From positions 1,493,001-1,557,000 of the forward strand of contig NZ_CP154260.1 in the NCBI RefSeq assembly GCF_039545795.1: a DNA stretch of 64,000 nucleotides, given 5' to 3'. Position 1 is the stretch's first letter. Each line of letters opens with the position of its first letter. Below, one piece after another: positions 18,051 to 26,202 of the stretch. The stretch comes from Chitinophaga niabensis. GTDB taxonomy: Bacteria > Bacteroidota > Bacteroidia > Chitinophagales > Chitinophagaceae. Position numbers and translations under genes: made by a program. The notes below the pieces were generated by a model that was not told the origin of the DNA, did no database searches, and saw only the letters and a list, made by a program, of their open reading frames with translations.

Positions 18051-18860
18051 ATGAACATGCAAATAGTTTCCTCTGACTTATTAGATCTGTATAAATTTCA
18101 TATAGTAGCACCTGAGTTACTCCATATTTTTAGAAAGTTGAAGGACGCGGAACTTTCTTCTGATAATTTCAGCTTTTATGCTTCTTCAGCCGCTGTGCAT
18201 TCCAGTAAGATTGAAGGGGAAGCCATTGAACTGGATTCTTACGTTAAGCATAAGCGCTTTGGCATAGAATATCAACCCGCTTATACCTGTAAAATAGATG
18301 ATCTATACCAAGCGTATCAGTTTGCAAAGACAATGCGTCTTGAAAGTAATAGTTTAGCCAAGGCACATGTTTTATTAACTAAACATATACTTCCGGTCGT
18401 AAACCAAGGCAAGTTCAGAAGTGAAAATGTACTTATTACCCGAAAGGATGGTGCCATTGCATATGTAGCAGCTTCTTCATCTGATGTGAAAGATGCAATA
18501 GAAAAGCTGTATGCTGATATTGATCTGCTGTTAAAGAGTGAGCTCTCTATTGAAGAGGTTTTCTATTACGCCGGCATGATCCACTTGGTGTTTGTGAAGA
18601 TTCATCCCTGGAATGATGGTAATGGGCGTAGTGCACGATTGCTGGAAAAGTGGTTTCTTGCTGAAAAGTTAGGGGAGAAGGCGTGGTTTTTACAATCAGA
18701 AAAATACTACTACCACCATCACCAGGCTTACTATGATAATATGAGGGCGTTAGGGTTGGAGTATGATTTGTTGGATTATGGGCAGGCGTTAGAATTTTTA
18801 CTGATGTTGCCGAGAGCGTTGATTGGAGAAATGAAACCAGGGAAGATTGTTCCTTTATAA
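18051..18860 (+). CDS. Fic-domain protein with N-terminal inhibitory helix
   Basis: A 269-residue Fic protein. The catalytic motif HPWNDGNGR (185-193) matches HPFx(D/E)GN(G/K)R with Trp for Phe. Near the N-terminus SSKIEGE (51-57) fits the inhibitory (S/T)xxxE(G/N) helix of class II Fic enzymes, with Glu55 expected to block ATP. Such enzymes AMPylate, and sometimes deAMPylate, target proteins. The target is unknown. Its end overlaps the convergent small HTH gene by six bases. Confidence 0.9.
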   Translation: MNMQIVSSDLLDLYKFHIVAPELLHIFRKLKDAELSSDNFSFYASSAAVHSSKIEGEAIELDSYVKHKRFGIEYQPAYTCKIDDLYQAYQFAKTMRLESNSLAKAHVLLTKHILPVVNQGKFRSENVLITRKDGAIAYVAASSSDVKDAIEKLYADIDLLLKSELSIEEVFYYAGMIHLVFVKIHPWNDGNGRSARLLEKWFLAEKLGEKAWFLQSEKYYYHHHQAYYDNMRALGLEYDLLDYGQALEFLLMLPRALIGEMKPGKIVPL

Positions 18861-19067
18861 TAGATCGGTATATGAAATCCCTAGCACATCAGCAATTTCC
18901 TTTAATAAGTAAAACCCCACAAATGTTATATCCCTTGCAAGCAGCTTCCTCGTTTCCCGTGTCTCTAGTTTGGTAAGAATTGAAAGCTTCGTTGCATCAA
19001 TGCCTGCATTGTTGCAATGCGCAATAATCCGGTTGATAAGGATCTCTTCGCGTTTTTTCTTCCGCAT
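18855..19067 (-). CDS. Small HTH protein, probable regulator of umuDC
   Basis: A 70-residue basic protein whose helical pattern (ATKLSILTKLETRETRKLLA, then LKEIADVLGISYTDLL) is that of a minimal Cro/C1-like HTH. It is divergent from umuD, and the shared 136-base intergenic region contains two palindromes. I infer that it represses itself and umuDC; nothing else proves this. Confidence 0.72.
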   Translation of the reverse strand: MRKKKREEILINRIIAHCNNAGIDATKLSILTKLETRETRKLLARDITFVGFYLLKEIADVLGISYTDLL

Positions 19068-19118
19068 GCTTTCAGAGATTTAGGGCAAAATTACGATTAT
19101 AGATCGTTCCCTTACCAA

Positions 19119-19197
19119 TTGTTAATCAGGCCATTAACAAAGAAACGCAAATTTGTTTGTTAACTAATTAATTTAGTAATATTGCTAAATAAATTAG
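19119..19197. promoter_or_regulatory. Operator palindromes and promoter of the umuDC cassette
   Basis: Two inverted repeats: TTGTTAAT/ATTAACAA (19119-19126/19133-19140) and a 13-bp pair with one mismatch, CTAATTAATTTAG/CTAAATAAATTAG (19164-19176/19185-19197). A weak promoter TTTG (19153-19156)-N20-TAATATTG (19177-19184) has its -7 box inside the second palindrome, so a bound repressor would block it. Confidence 0.6.
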
Positions 19198-19203
19198 TAC
19201 ATC

Positions 19204-19659
19204 ATGAAGGCTGTCGGAAAATATAAAGAGTATGTAATATATGCACTAAGTGAAAAAGAAACCCTTCAGTTCAAATTAATTGACGTCCCAATATCTGCAG
19301 GGTTCCCTTCTCCGGCATTGGATTATATGGAGGAGGAGCTAGATCTGGTAAAACTGTTCAATCTCAATTCACCTACTGTATATGTCATTAAAGTAAATGG
19401 AGATTCCATGCGAGACGCATATATTCCCAGCAAGGCACTCATTGCAGTGGATCGAAATATCACTCCCCGGGACCGGCACCTGGTAATTGCTAAACTCAAT
19501 CGGGAATTTACCCTTAAAAGACTGCTAAAGACAGGAGCAGGCTGGATGTTACATCCGGAAAATCCGGAATATGATCCCTATACAATAAAACCAGATGATG
19601 ATTTCGAAGTTTGGGGTGTAGTTACCCGTATTTTTATTGATCCCAATCTTTATTTATGA
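19204..19659 (+). CDS. umuD: UmuD-like S24 peptidase, translesion polymerase subunit
   Basis: A 151-residue UmuD homologue. The self-cleavage site is Ala32-Gly33 (SAGFPSP), the nucleophile is Ser68 in NGDSM and the general base is Lys105 in FTLKRL. RecA-stimulated self-cleavage normally makes the active form that joins UmuC in polymerase V. It overlaps umuC by four bases (ATGA). Confidence 0.93.
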   Translation: MKAVGKYKEYVIYALSEKETLQFKLIDVPISAGFPSPALDYMEEELDLVKLFNLNSPTVYVIKVNGDSMRDAYIPSKALIAVDRNITPRDRHLVIAKLNREFTLKRLLKTGAGWMLHPENPEYDPYTIKPDDDFEVWGVVTRIFIDPNLYL

Positions 19660-20918
19660 TTGCGCTTGTTGATTGCAATAATTTTTATGTTTCTTGCGAA
19701 AGACTATTTCAACCAAGCCTGCAGGGAAGACCTGTAGTAGTACTCAGCAACAATGATGGTTGCGTTATTGCCAGATCTGATGAGGCTAAGGAAATAGGTA
19801 TTGAAATGGGCGCCCCTGCCTTTTTCATGGAAGAAATGTTAAGTAGCCACAATGTTGCGGTTTTTTCCAGCAATTACGCGCTATACGGCAGCCTGTCAGG
19901 CCGGGTCATGCAGGTGTTACAGACCTATTGCGGAACGGTAGAAACCTATAGCATCGATGAAGCCTTCCTATTTCTTGGAGATATGCCGAACATCGATGTT
20001 GAACGGTATGCAGCAGATATTAAATCCGCAATCAAAGCCGTGGGTATACCGGTTACGATTGGCATAGCGCCCTCAAAAACATTAGCTAAGATGGCCAATC
20101 GTTACGCTAAAAAAATGAAAAAACACATTGGGACGCATATCCTTGATTCTACTGAAAAGATTCAGGAAGTACTCCAATATACGGAGGTAGGAGACATATG
20201 GGGCGTTGGCCCGCAGTATGCACAACTTTTGAAGCGGAATGGCTTCCGGACAGCTTTGGATCTTTCTTTAGCACCGGAAGAATGGGTACGTAAAAATATG
20301 ACCGTTGTTGGTCAGCGCACCTATAATGAACTGAAAGGCATTCCCTGTATAGAATTTGAGCAAGAACCGCCAGCCAAACAGAATATATGTGTAGCTCGTT
20401 CATTCGGACAATTATTATCCGAAAAAAAGGAGGTGACCGAGGCCCTGGCAAACTATACGGCAACAGCAGCCAAGAAGCTAAGGGAACAGGGCAGCTGCTG
20501 CAGGATGATCAATGTTTTCATCCAAACAAATAATTTTCGCCCACAGGACCTTCAGTATTACAAATCAATAAATATACAATTACCCGTTGCCACATCCGCG
20601 ACCAGTGAGCTGTTACACTACGCAAGAACCGGCTTGGATCATATTTGGCGGGATGGATATAACTTTAAGAAGGTGGGTGTCCTGTTGTTGGACCTTATTC
20701 CTGCCAACTCAGCACAGCGCGGATTATTTGATGAAGTAGATCGCCCCCGTAATGATCGGCTCATGAAGGCCATGGATGCCATCAACAGATCCTGTGGAGC
20801 CAAAGAGTTAGTCAAATTTGCCGTTCAGGGTTATGGACGTAAATGGAAACTTCGCCAGGAGAAACTTTCCCAATGTTATACCACTAGACTGGACCAGGTA
20901 TTAACCATTAATATTTAA
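19656..20918 (+). CDS. umuC: UmuC-like Y-family DNA polymerase
   Basis: A 420-residue Y-family polymerase. Catalytic carboxylates are Asp6 ([13 protein letters not shown]) and Asp101-Glu102 (YSIDEAF); the steric and thumb regions follow, and the C-terminus has the UmuC-specific domain. It performs error-prone bypass synthesis with UmuD'. Translationally coupled to umuD; a third gene follows after two bases. Confidence 0.95.
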   Translation: MIALVDCNNFYVSCERLFQPSLQGRPVVVLSNNDGCVIARSDEAKEIGIEMGAPAFFMEEMLSSHNVAVFSSNYALYGSLSGRVMQVLQTYCGTVETYSIDEAFLFLGDMPNIDVERYAADIKSAIKAVGIPVTIGIAPSKTLAKMANRYAKKMKKHIGTHILDSTEKIQEVLQYTEVGDIWGVGPQYAQLLKRNGFRTALDLSLAPEEWVRKNMTVVGQRTYNELKGIPCIEFEQEPPAKQNICVARSFGQLLSEKKEVTEALANYTATAAKKLREQGSCCRMINVFIQTNNFRPQDLQYYKSINIQLPVATSATSELLHYARTGLDHIWRDGYNFKKVGVLLLDLIPANSAQRGLFDEVDRPRNDRLMKAMDAINRSCGAKELVKFAVQGYGRKWKLRQEKLSQCYTTRLDQVLTINI

Positions 20919-20920
20919 AC

Positions 20921-21415
20921 ATGCACAACCCCTTGGCACTTCTAACAACACAGTTATTGGAAAGGCTTTGCGCAAGCGGTTTCCAATATTTTGTACGGCA
21001 GTCCTTTCCTCGAGGAATGGATCATGTTCAGACAGATATTATAGAAGCGTTTCTCATTACGCCTTATAAGGATTTCTCCCAGGTAAACGCTCATTTCCAG
21101 GCAATCAAATTTGATAAGAGAAAGCACGTATACCAGGTTGATCTTGTGGGTGAAAAGGAGAAGCTGACAATTGCAGCTGGCCAACCTCCGGGATTTAAGG
21201 TTTTTGTAAGCCTGTTAAGTACAAAAAAGTGGGTGCCTCCACTTGATTTGTACCCAAAGATTAAGCATTACCTCCGAAATCATGCAAGTTGGAAACCGGA
21301 AAGGGGAAAAGGTGTAAATGCCGGGTTATTCATTCAGTTTGGAGAGCTTTATATTAGCATCAAATATAATCATGAAGAAATTAAGGTGCCATTGGACGAA
21401 ATTGAAAAGTTATAG
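20921..21415 (+). CDS. Hypothetical protein encoded with umuDC
   Basis: A 164-residue soluble alpha/beta protein starting two bases after umuC, so it is part of the same transcript. It contains PPGFKVFVSLLSTKKWVPP and a lysine/arginine-rich middle. I do not recognise a family. Position suggests an accessory role in the mutagenesis cassette, perhaps an inhibitor or processivity partner, but nothing in the sequence shows it. Confidence 0.75.
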   Translation: MHNPLALLTTQLLERLCASGFQYFVRQSFPRGMDHVQTDIIEAFLITPYKDFSQVNAHFQAIKFDKRKHVYQVDLVGEKEKLTIAAGQPPGFKVFVSLLSTKKWVPPLDLYPKIKHYLRNHASWKPERGKGVNAGLFIQFGELYISIKYNHEEIKVPLDEIEKL

Positions 21416-21612
21416 CCTCCAAATAAATTTCATACACAATGTGATGAAATGAAATGCATTATCATAAGATACTCTATAAAAACTCACTTATGTTCTAAAA
21501 GTCTACAATGAGGGGGGAGTTGGTTCAGATTGACCTAATATGTCTACAAAATGGTTCCATTAAGATGTATATATTATAGGGAATTGAAGTATTTTAGCCT
21601 AAACTAAATTCT

Positions 21613-22764
21613 ATGTCCTTCACAGGCATGTTTCAAATCCCCAATGAATTATTAATTAAAAAACGTAGTGAAGATGATATAGCCATTTTGATTGGAGAAA
21701 ATGGTAGTGGAAAAAGTACGATGTTAAATGACATAGCAAAGAAATACATCGATTCTTACACTCAGGTTATTGCAATTGCTAACACGATACATGACAAATT
21801 CAAGGTCAAGAATAAAAGATTTTTTTCTTTAAAAGCATCTGAAGGTAAAAGCATTATAAGAAAGGCTTTAATACAATGTCTTGCGATGGTGGCCCGGGAT
21901 GATATGAAAAGATTAAATAGCATTGGAAATACACTTTCTTATATAGGTTATTGGAAATTACTCGGATTTAAGCTTCGGGGCCTGAAATATAATGCCATAG
22001 ATATAATCGCTCAAAGCGATCTTAGCCCGCAGAGTAAGGAGGAAATTACTTATTGCCTTGAAAATTACAGACGCCAATTTCAGTATAAATATTCCACTGC
22101 TAAGATAACTGTAGATAACCGCTCATTTCAAGCCATTAAAGATTCATATTTATTAACCTTGTTCAAATATGAGAGCGAATTACGAAAACATAAAGTAATT
22201 AGCTATGTAGACTTTTTTTTATACAGAGAAAGAGAAACAATTCCTTTAAATGGTGCCAGTTCAGGTGAGCTTACTTTGATTTCGACTCTTCTATTTATAA
22301 CCAGCATTATTTCATATGATTCAGTAATTCTAATTGATGAACCAGAAAATAGTCTGCATCCAAAATGGCAGATTGAATATGTTAAAAACATGAGTGAGCT
22401 ATTTTATCTTTACCAGCCTAAAATAATAATAGCCACACATTCACCTCTTATTATTAATGGTGCAGATTTGCTTTCAAAAGCTATTCAAATATTTAAAGGT
22501 GTTAAGGGTGAATTTAAATTGCAGGAAAACGAAACTAATAATGTAGAAGAAATATATCAAGATTATTTTGACGTAACTACACCAGAAAATAGGTATTTAT
22601 CAGAACTTGTTATTCATAAAATGAATGATTTGGCTGACGGAGGTATCACTTTGATAGAATTTGAAAAAACGATAAACGAACTAAATTCCAATTCCTATGA
22701 TGATAAACAGAAGGAGGTCTTACACGATATAATCGAAATGGGAAGAAGAATAAAAAAAGCTTAA
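21613..22764 (+). CDS. Septu-like defence ATPase (PtuA-type)
   Basis: A 383-residue ABC/SMC-type ATPase of the AAA_21/OLD-like group. Walker A is GENGSGKST (28-36), an ABC signature-like SSGE lies near 216-219, Walker B with the catalytic acid is ILIDEPE (239-245), followed by SLHP and the H-loop ATHSP (274-278). Paired three bases upstream of an HNH nuclease gene, it matches PtuA of the Septu anti-phage system. The N-terminus is short, with few residues before Walker A, compared with many PtuA proteins. No retron reverse transcriptase is adjacent. Confidence 0.82.
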   Translation: MSFTGMFQIPNELLIKKRSEDDIAILIGENGSGKSTMLNDIAKKYIDSYTQVIAIANTIHDKFKVKNKRFFSLKASEGKSIIRKALIQCLAMVARDDMKRLNSIGNTLSYIGYWKLLGFKLRGLKYNAIDIIAQSDLSPQSKEEITYCLENYRRQFQYKYSTAKITVDNRSFQAIKDSYLLTLFKYESELRKHKVISYVDFFLYRERETIPLNGASSGELTLISTLLFITSIISYDSVILIDEPENSLHPKWQIEYVKNMSELFYLYQPKIIIATHSPLIINGADLLSKAIQIFKGVKGEFKLQENETNNVEEIYQDYFDVTTPENRYLSELVIHKMNDLADGGITLIEFEKTINELNSNSYDDKQKEVLHDIIEMGRRIKKA

Positions 22765-22767
22765 TAT

Positions 22768-23391
22768 ATGGTGTTAGGGCCAGAAGAAATTCATTTAATT
22801 AAAGCAGCTATAAATAGGGGGGGCGATGTATGGAATGACGAAACTTTGTCTGATTTAAAGAGAAAAATTAAGCTTCATTGTTTAGGGCTAACAACTGAAC
22901 AATGTTGCTATTGCAGAACGGATTTTACAAATGAATTTATGATGGTTGTTGATATAGAGCATGTTTTGCCCAAATCAAAATTTGGAGATTTCATGTTCGA
23001 ATTGTTCAATTTAAGTGTTTCATGCAAAAGATGTAACATGAGCATAAAAAAGGAACGAACTGATTTCCTTTTGGATTTGAACCAAATTCGTCTCCAACCA
23101 CAAAATGCTGGTCAATATCTTTTTAGCCATCCTAACCTTGATAACTATTTCGACAATATTGAATATTTATTCAAAGCCAAAAACGATAAAAAAATAATTA
23201 AGTATACACCACTCACAGATAAAGGGCGCTTTACTTATAATTTTTTTAATTTGAATCAGAAAGAGGTAGAAACACTGAATGAAGCTCAAGGAGTTAAAGC
23301 GCCTGGAAATGAATTTTCGCAAAACATTCCTCAAGATCTAATTGGTGACGCACAACAATTATTAGATAAATTAAAGTCACACCCGCTATAA
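22768..23391 (+). CDS. Septu-like HNH endonuclease (PtuB-type)
   Basis: A 207-residue HNH nuclease. The zinc-stabilised beta-beta-alpha core is CCYCRTDF (Cys47, Cys49 region), DIEHVLPKSK (His65), Asn81 in FNLSVSC, and CKRCN (Cys86, Cys89, Asn90). It is the expected nuclease partner of the PtuA-type ATPase immediately upstream and would cut nucleic acid on phage sensing. All key residues are present, so the system may be active. Confidence 0.85.
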   Translation: MVLGPEEIHLIKAAINRGGDVWNDETLSDLKRKIKLHCLGLTTEQCCYCRTDFTNEFMMVVDIEHVLPKSKFGDFMFELFNLSVSCKRCNMSIKKERTDFLLDLNQIRLQPQNAGQYLFSHPNLDNYFDNIEYLFKAKNDKKIIKYTPLTDKGRFTYNFFNLNQKEVETLNEAQGVKAPGNEFSQNIPQDLIGDAQQLLDKLKSHPL

Positions 23392-23430
23392 TTAATTGTA
23401 CTTTGACTTAGAGGCTACTCAATTATTTCA

Positions 23431-23658
23431 CTAATTTTTATGCCTTATTACATATCCTTGCATCAAATCTCCGGGATGTACCTTGAGAAACTTTACTATC
23501 ATGGCTAATTTGTTCAAACGTGGTTGTCTTTTATTTTGGCACCATATACTTACGGTTGCCGGGTGACAATTTAAATATTTCGCCAGCTCACCTCCTGTCT
23601 TTTCCTGCAGACAAAGAAGAGCTTTAATTCTGTTTAGCTTATCTGTTTGCTGATACAT
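23431..23658 (-). CDS. Small XRE-type HTH protein
   Basis: A 75-residue Cro/C1-type HTH (TGGELAKYLNCHPATVSIWC followed by QNKRQPRLNKL). Its start overlaps the end of the next upstream HTH gene by 20 bases, and both run toward the Septu-like pair. The two similar regulators probably arose by duplication and may form one autoregulated unit. Confidence 0.8.
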   Translation of the reverse strand: MYQQTDKLNRIKALLCLQEKTGGELAKYLNCHPATVSIWCQNKRQPRLNKLAMIVKFLKVHPGDLMQGYVIRHKN

Positions 23659-23899
23659 ATGTTACTGTATTAAAAATGGAAGGTTCAGAAGTATATGCAG
23701 ATATCAATCTTGTCGGGTGTATCTTTAAACAGTCAGCTATGTTGTAAAGTTGATCAATTCTTGGTTGGTAGGTATTGCTCATCCATTTATGCATTTGTGA
23801 TTTAGTCATTTTCATATGCTTAGCTAAATCATTTGCTTTTACGTTAAGTAATTTCATATAATCGGTAATGCAGTTGTGATGTTGATAGGTTGGTATCAT
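23639..23899 (-). CDS. Small XRE-type HTH protein
   Basis: An 86-residue protein with a Cro/C1-type HTH (KANDLAKHMKMTKSQMHKWM, then YQPRIDQLYNIADCLKIHP). It resembles the overlapping downstream regulator in the sequence after the HTH (QPR-x-(D/N)-(Q/K)-L, then L-K-(I/V)-H-P), supporting a duplication. Three 16-base-spaced repeats start five bases upstream of its ATG and are probable binding sites. Confidence 0.8.
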   Translation of the reverse strand: MIPTYQHHNCITDYMKLLNVKANDLAKHMKMTKSQMHKWMSNTYQPRIDQLYNIADCLKIHPTRLISAYTSEPSIFNTVTYVSANR

Positions 23900-23903
23900 A
23901 TTC

Positions 23904-23951
23904 TTGTATTTATCAATTATTGTATTTATCGAGGATTGTATCGCATCTATA
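23904..23951. repeat. Three 16-bp iterons before the tandem HTH genes
   Basis: TTGTAT recurs at 23904, 23920 and 23936, exactly 16 bases apart; the first two units share TTGTATTTATC. Located directly upstream of the HTH gene start, they look like an autoregulatory site. Confidence 0.55.
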
Positions 23952-24227
23952 CAAAGGTATATTATTGGTGTTTTTTATACCCATAAATATGCTGGTATAC
24001 CCGTTGGTTCCTGCTTTGTGGAGAAGATCATCCCTAATCGTCATGGAATGAAAATACCTGAAAATAAAAGGATTACCTGTTGGGTTAAAACCCTGAGAAT
24101 TCTTAATTGCTTGTTAAGGAGGGATTCTCATTATTTTGCAATGGGATGCATTCTTCCGGTAATGGGGCGTGAGCCAAGGTTGTACGAGTTACTAATCTAG
24201 CGATAAATGTTTATGGATTGAATAGAT
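23952..24227. other. Intergenic stretch without a convincing gene
   Basis: A 98-codon frame runs through here (23904-24200, plus strand), but it begins inside the iterons, and its product has no recognisable feature. A 6-bp inverted repeat TATACC/GGTATA lies near 23977-24000. Otherwise nothing seen. Confidence 0.4.
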
Positions 24228-24254
24228 AAAACTGCCCACAGAAGTAGGCTGTTT
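24228..24254 (-). terminator. Imperfect hairpin after the small lipoprotein-module gene
   Basis: A 27-base sequence nearly identical to the terminator at 27507-27533 (four differences), but two changes in the stem weaken it. It lies 84 bases past the stop of the minus-strand gene at 24338. Confidence 0.45.
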
Positions 24255-24337
24255 ATTTTTAACCATTTAATATGAAAGACCTATCTAATGCAAATTTGTT
24301 TTTTTTTAAGCCGTTTTGCCTAAAGGGCAGAAACTCA

Positions 24338-24757
24338 CTATGGCCTATTACTCTTAATAAATGAAGTCCAGGCATCGCCATTTTCCTCAAATGTGTAATC
24401 TACCTTCCCTGTAACATCCCTGAATGAATGCCCATAGGTATTGATAAGTATCGTTCGCCTACTGCCATCCTTAAATTTCGCTACTGCCACGCGGGCAGTC
24501 CCTTTCCAGAGTATCGGGATTGATTTTACTTTCGCGGTGGAGAGTATTTTTTTAGCTTCATTTAGATCTGCCATTTTGGACGGCAATTTCTGGATATCAA
24601 CATCATTCATTTTGTGGAACTGATCTATTTCTACAATAGTATGAATTTCAAAAGATGTTAGCTCGCTCCATTTGGGCTGATCAAGCTTAAATGGATTAAG
24701 AAGTGCTAATAATAATAAAATAAGCATATAATAAGAGTTTAGTGTGATTAATTGCAA
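24338..24757 (-). CDS. Hypothetical exported or membrane-anchored protein
   Basis: A 139-residue protein with an N-terminal hydrophobic segment (MLILLLLALLNPF), then a soluble domain of about 115 residues rich in Lys and Asp. It overlaps the papain-like lipoprotein gene by 10 bases and is translationally coupled to it. The pairing would fit an inhibitor or immunity partner for the upstream product, but this is only a guess from gene order. Confidence 0.68.
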   Translation of the reverse strand: MQLITLNSYYMLILLLLALLNPFKLDQPKWSELTSFEIHTIVEIDQFHKMNDVDIQKLPSKMADLNEAKKILSTAKVKSIPILWKGTARVAVAKFKDGSRRTILINTYGHSFRDVTGKVDYTFEENGDAWTSFIKSNRP

Positions 24758-26202
24758 TTACCTGTATTTGAAAGAGCGGAGCCGGGTGTTCCATCTGCTC
24801 CTGGTATATTTCTCATATCCTGCCCAAGATCGCCTGGGTTTCGGCCAGGAAATAACTGGTTTTTTGTATAAGGTATATTCAGCCCTGCAGCTCTTCCTAT
24901 ATCAATGGCAAAATCGGTGCAATTATACCTGTAAAGATCGTAATTTGCTGTTGCATTATAGCACATGTCAAGAATATCTGCAAAGACTTGAGCCCCAACA
25001 TTTTTTTCAATCTTTACATCATAATGTTTATAACTATCATCTGCAAATGCATGTGGATTGCTGTAATTAAACATTTTGGCATCTTCTGAAGGGTAATAGC
25101 CGAATGTTCGCCGGGTGATAACACCATTAACCGTTTGTTCAATGCTTACAAATGCATGGCCAACATCAGCTATGCCATTTGTAGTTGTAATCACGTTCCG
25201 CGTATTAGGAACTGGTTGATCAGAGTAAATTGTAATTTTGGCCCCCAGGTTTCGCCTAAAGCACTTAAGGTAGTCATTTATATCAACCTCTAATTCAGAG
25301 GCACTATGCACATACTCACTATAAAAGGTATATGGAATGGGAAACCCTCCCTGGTTTTCCCCCGGATATTCTCCGGGATTTCCAGGATCATATTCTTCTT
25401 CCGATTCAAAGCATTCATAAATGCAGATATCATACAGGTAAACTGGTTCTCCACATTCAAAGGAAGGGCTACCGGGCATCGGATCTGGCACATCCCAGCA
25501 GGTTTCCTGCCAATACTCTGTACAATATTCCCAGCACTCATAATTTGCATTTGTATTAACCCCATTGTTAGCTTTTCTGGCTGAACTGCCACCGGGCTTA
25601 TTCAGAGAAATCATTCTTTTGGCCTTTCCGTTTTCAATTCTTAACATAAACAAGGGAGAATGGTCCACCCTGGTGTAAACTATGAAACCATAATAATCAT
25701 CATCAATTGCATTAAGGCGGTTACCACTTATATCGTACCCCTTACTCTTTAAGTATCCCTCATCTGGAACGTAGTTGATGAATATCTCTTTAATATTTCC
25801 ATCCGTTTTGTTCTTATATAACAGCAATCTTTGTATTCCTCCTGTTGGGGCGTGTTTTTCTTTCTTTTTTTCCGATTTGGAAGACCGCGTACTCACATTT
25901 ATAGATTGTTTAACAAGAAAAACAGTTGGAATTTCAATGTAAGTAATTCCCTTTTTTGAATAGGTTGTTGCCTGCCTCCAGTAAGGATAAATAGGACCAG
26001 ATGTAGCGGATCTCTGTCTCAGATTTGTTGATTTTGGCGTGCTTTGCTGATATCTTTCATTAAAGTAGTTTCGCGCTGCAGAAATTGTTAATTCCTGATC
26101 GGTAATGTCCGGTGGATTGTGATATTTGTTGCATGCAATTATAACCAGGAATAGAAATGTTGAAATATGGAAAGAAATAGATTGTACAATTTTACTTTTC
26201 AT
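24748..26202 (-). CDS. Lipoprotein with predicted papain-like (NlpC/P60- or LRAT-like) domain
   Basis: The chosen start (16 codons into the longest frame, which begins at 26247) gives a clean lipoprotein signal ending VIIAC, acylated Cys at residue 24. A Cys-rich middle (six Cys within about 40 residues) and a Pro/Gly/Glu-rich linker follow. The last 140 residues contain GHAFVSIEQ and RYNCTDFAIDI, a His and a Cys in the order expected of circularly permuted papain-like hydrolases. Anchored at the cell surface or periplasm, it could be a peptidase, amidase or acyl-modifying enzyme. It sits between the ligase-like and the small exported gene, overlapping both. Confidence 0.72.
   Translation of the reverse strand: MKSKIVQSISFHISTFLFLVIIACNKYHNPPDITDQELTISAARNYFNERYQQSTPKSTNLRQRSATSGPIYPYWRQATTYSKKGITYIEIPTVFLVKQSINVSTRSSKSEKKKEKHAPTGGIQRLLLYKNKTDGNIKEIFINYVPDEGYLKSKGYDISGNRLNAIDDDYYGFIVYTRVDHSPLFMLRIENGKAKRMISLNKPGGSSARKANNGVNTNANYECWEYCTEYWQETCWDVPDPMPGSPSFECGEPVYLYDICIYECFESEEEYDPGNPGEYPGENQGGFPIPYTFYSEYVHSASELEVDINDYLKCFRRNLGAKITIYSDQPVPNTRNVITTTNGIADVGHAFVSIEQTVNGVITRRTFGYYPSEDAKMFNYSNPHAFADDSYKHYDVKIEKNVGAQVFADILDMCYNATANYDLYRYNCTDFAIDIGRAAGLNIPYTKNQLFPGRNPGDLGQDMRNIPGADGTPGSALSNTGNCN

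Noticed and set aside
23904..24200. A 98-codon plus-strand frame upstream of the HTH genes
   Set aside because: It starts within the iterons and has no recognisable domain or coding-like pattern.
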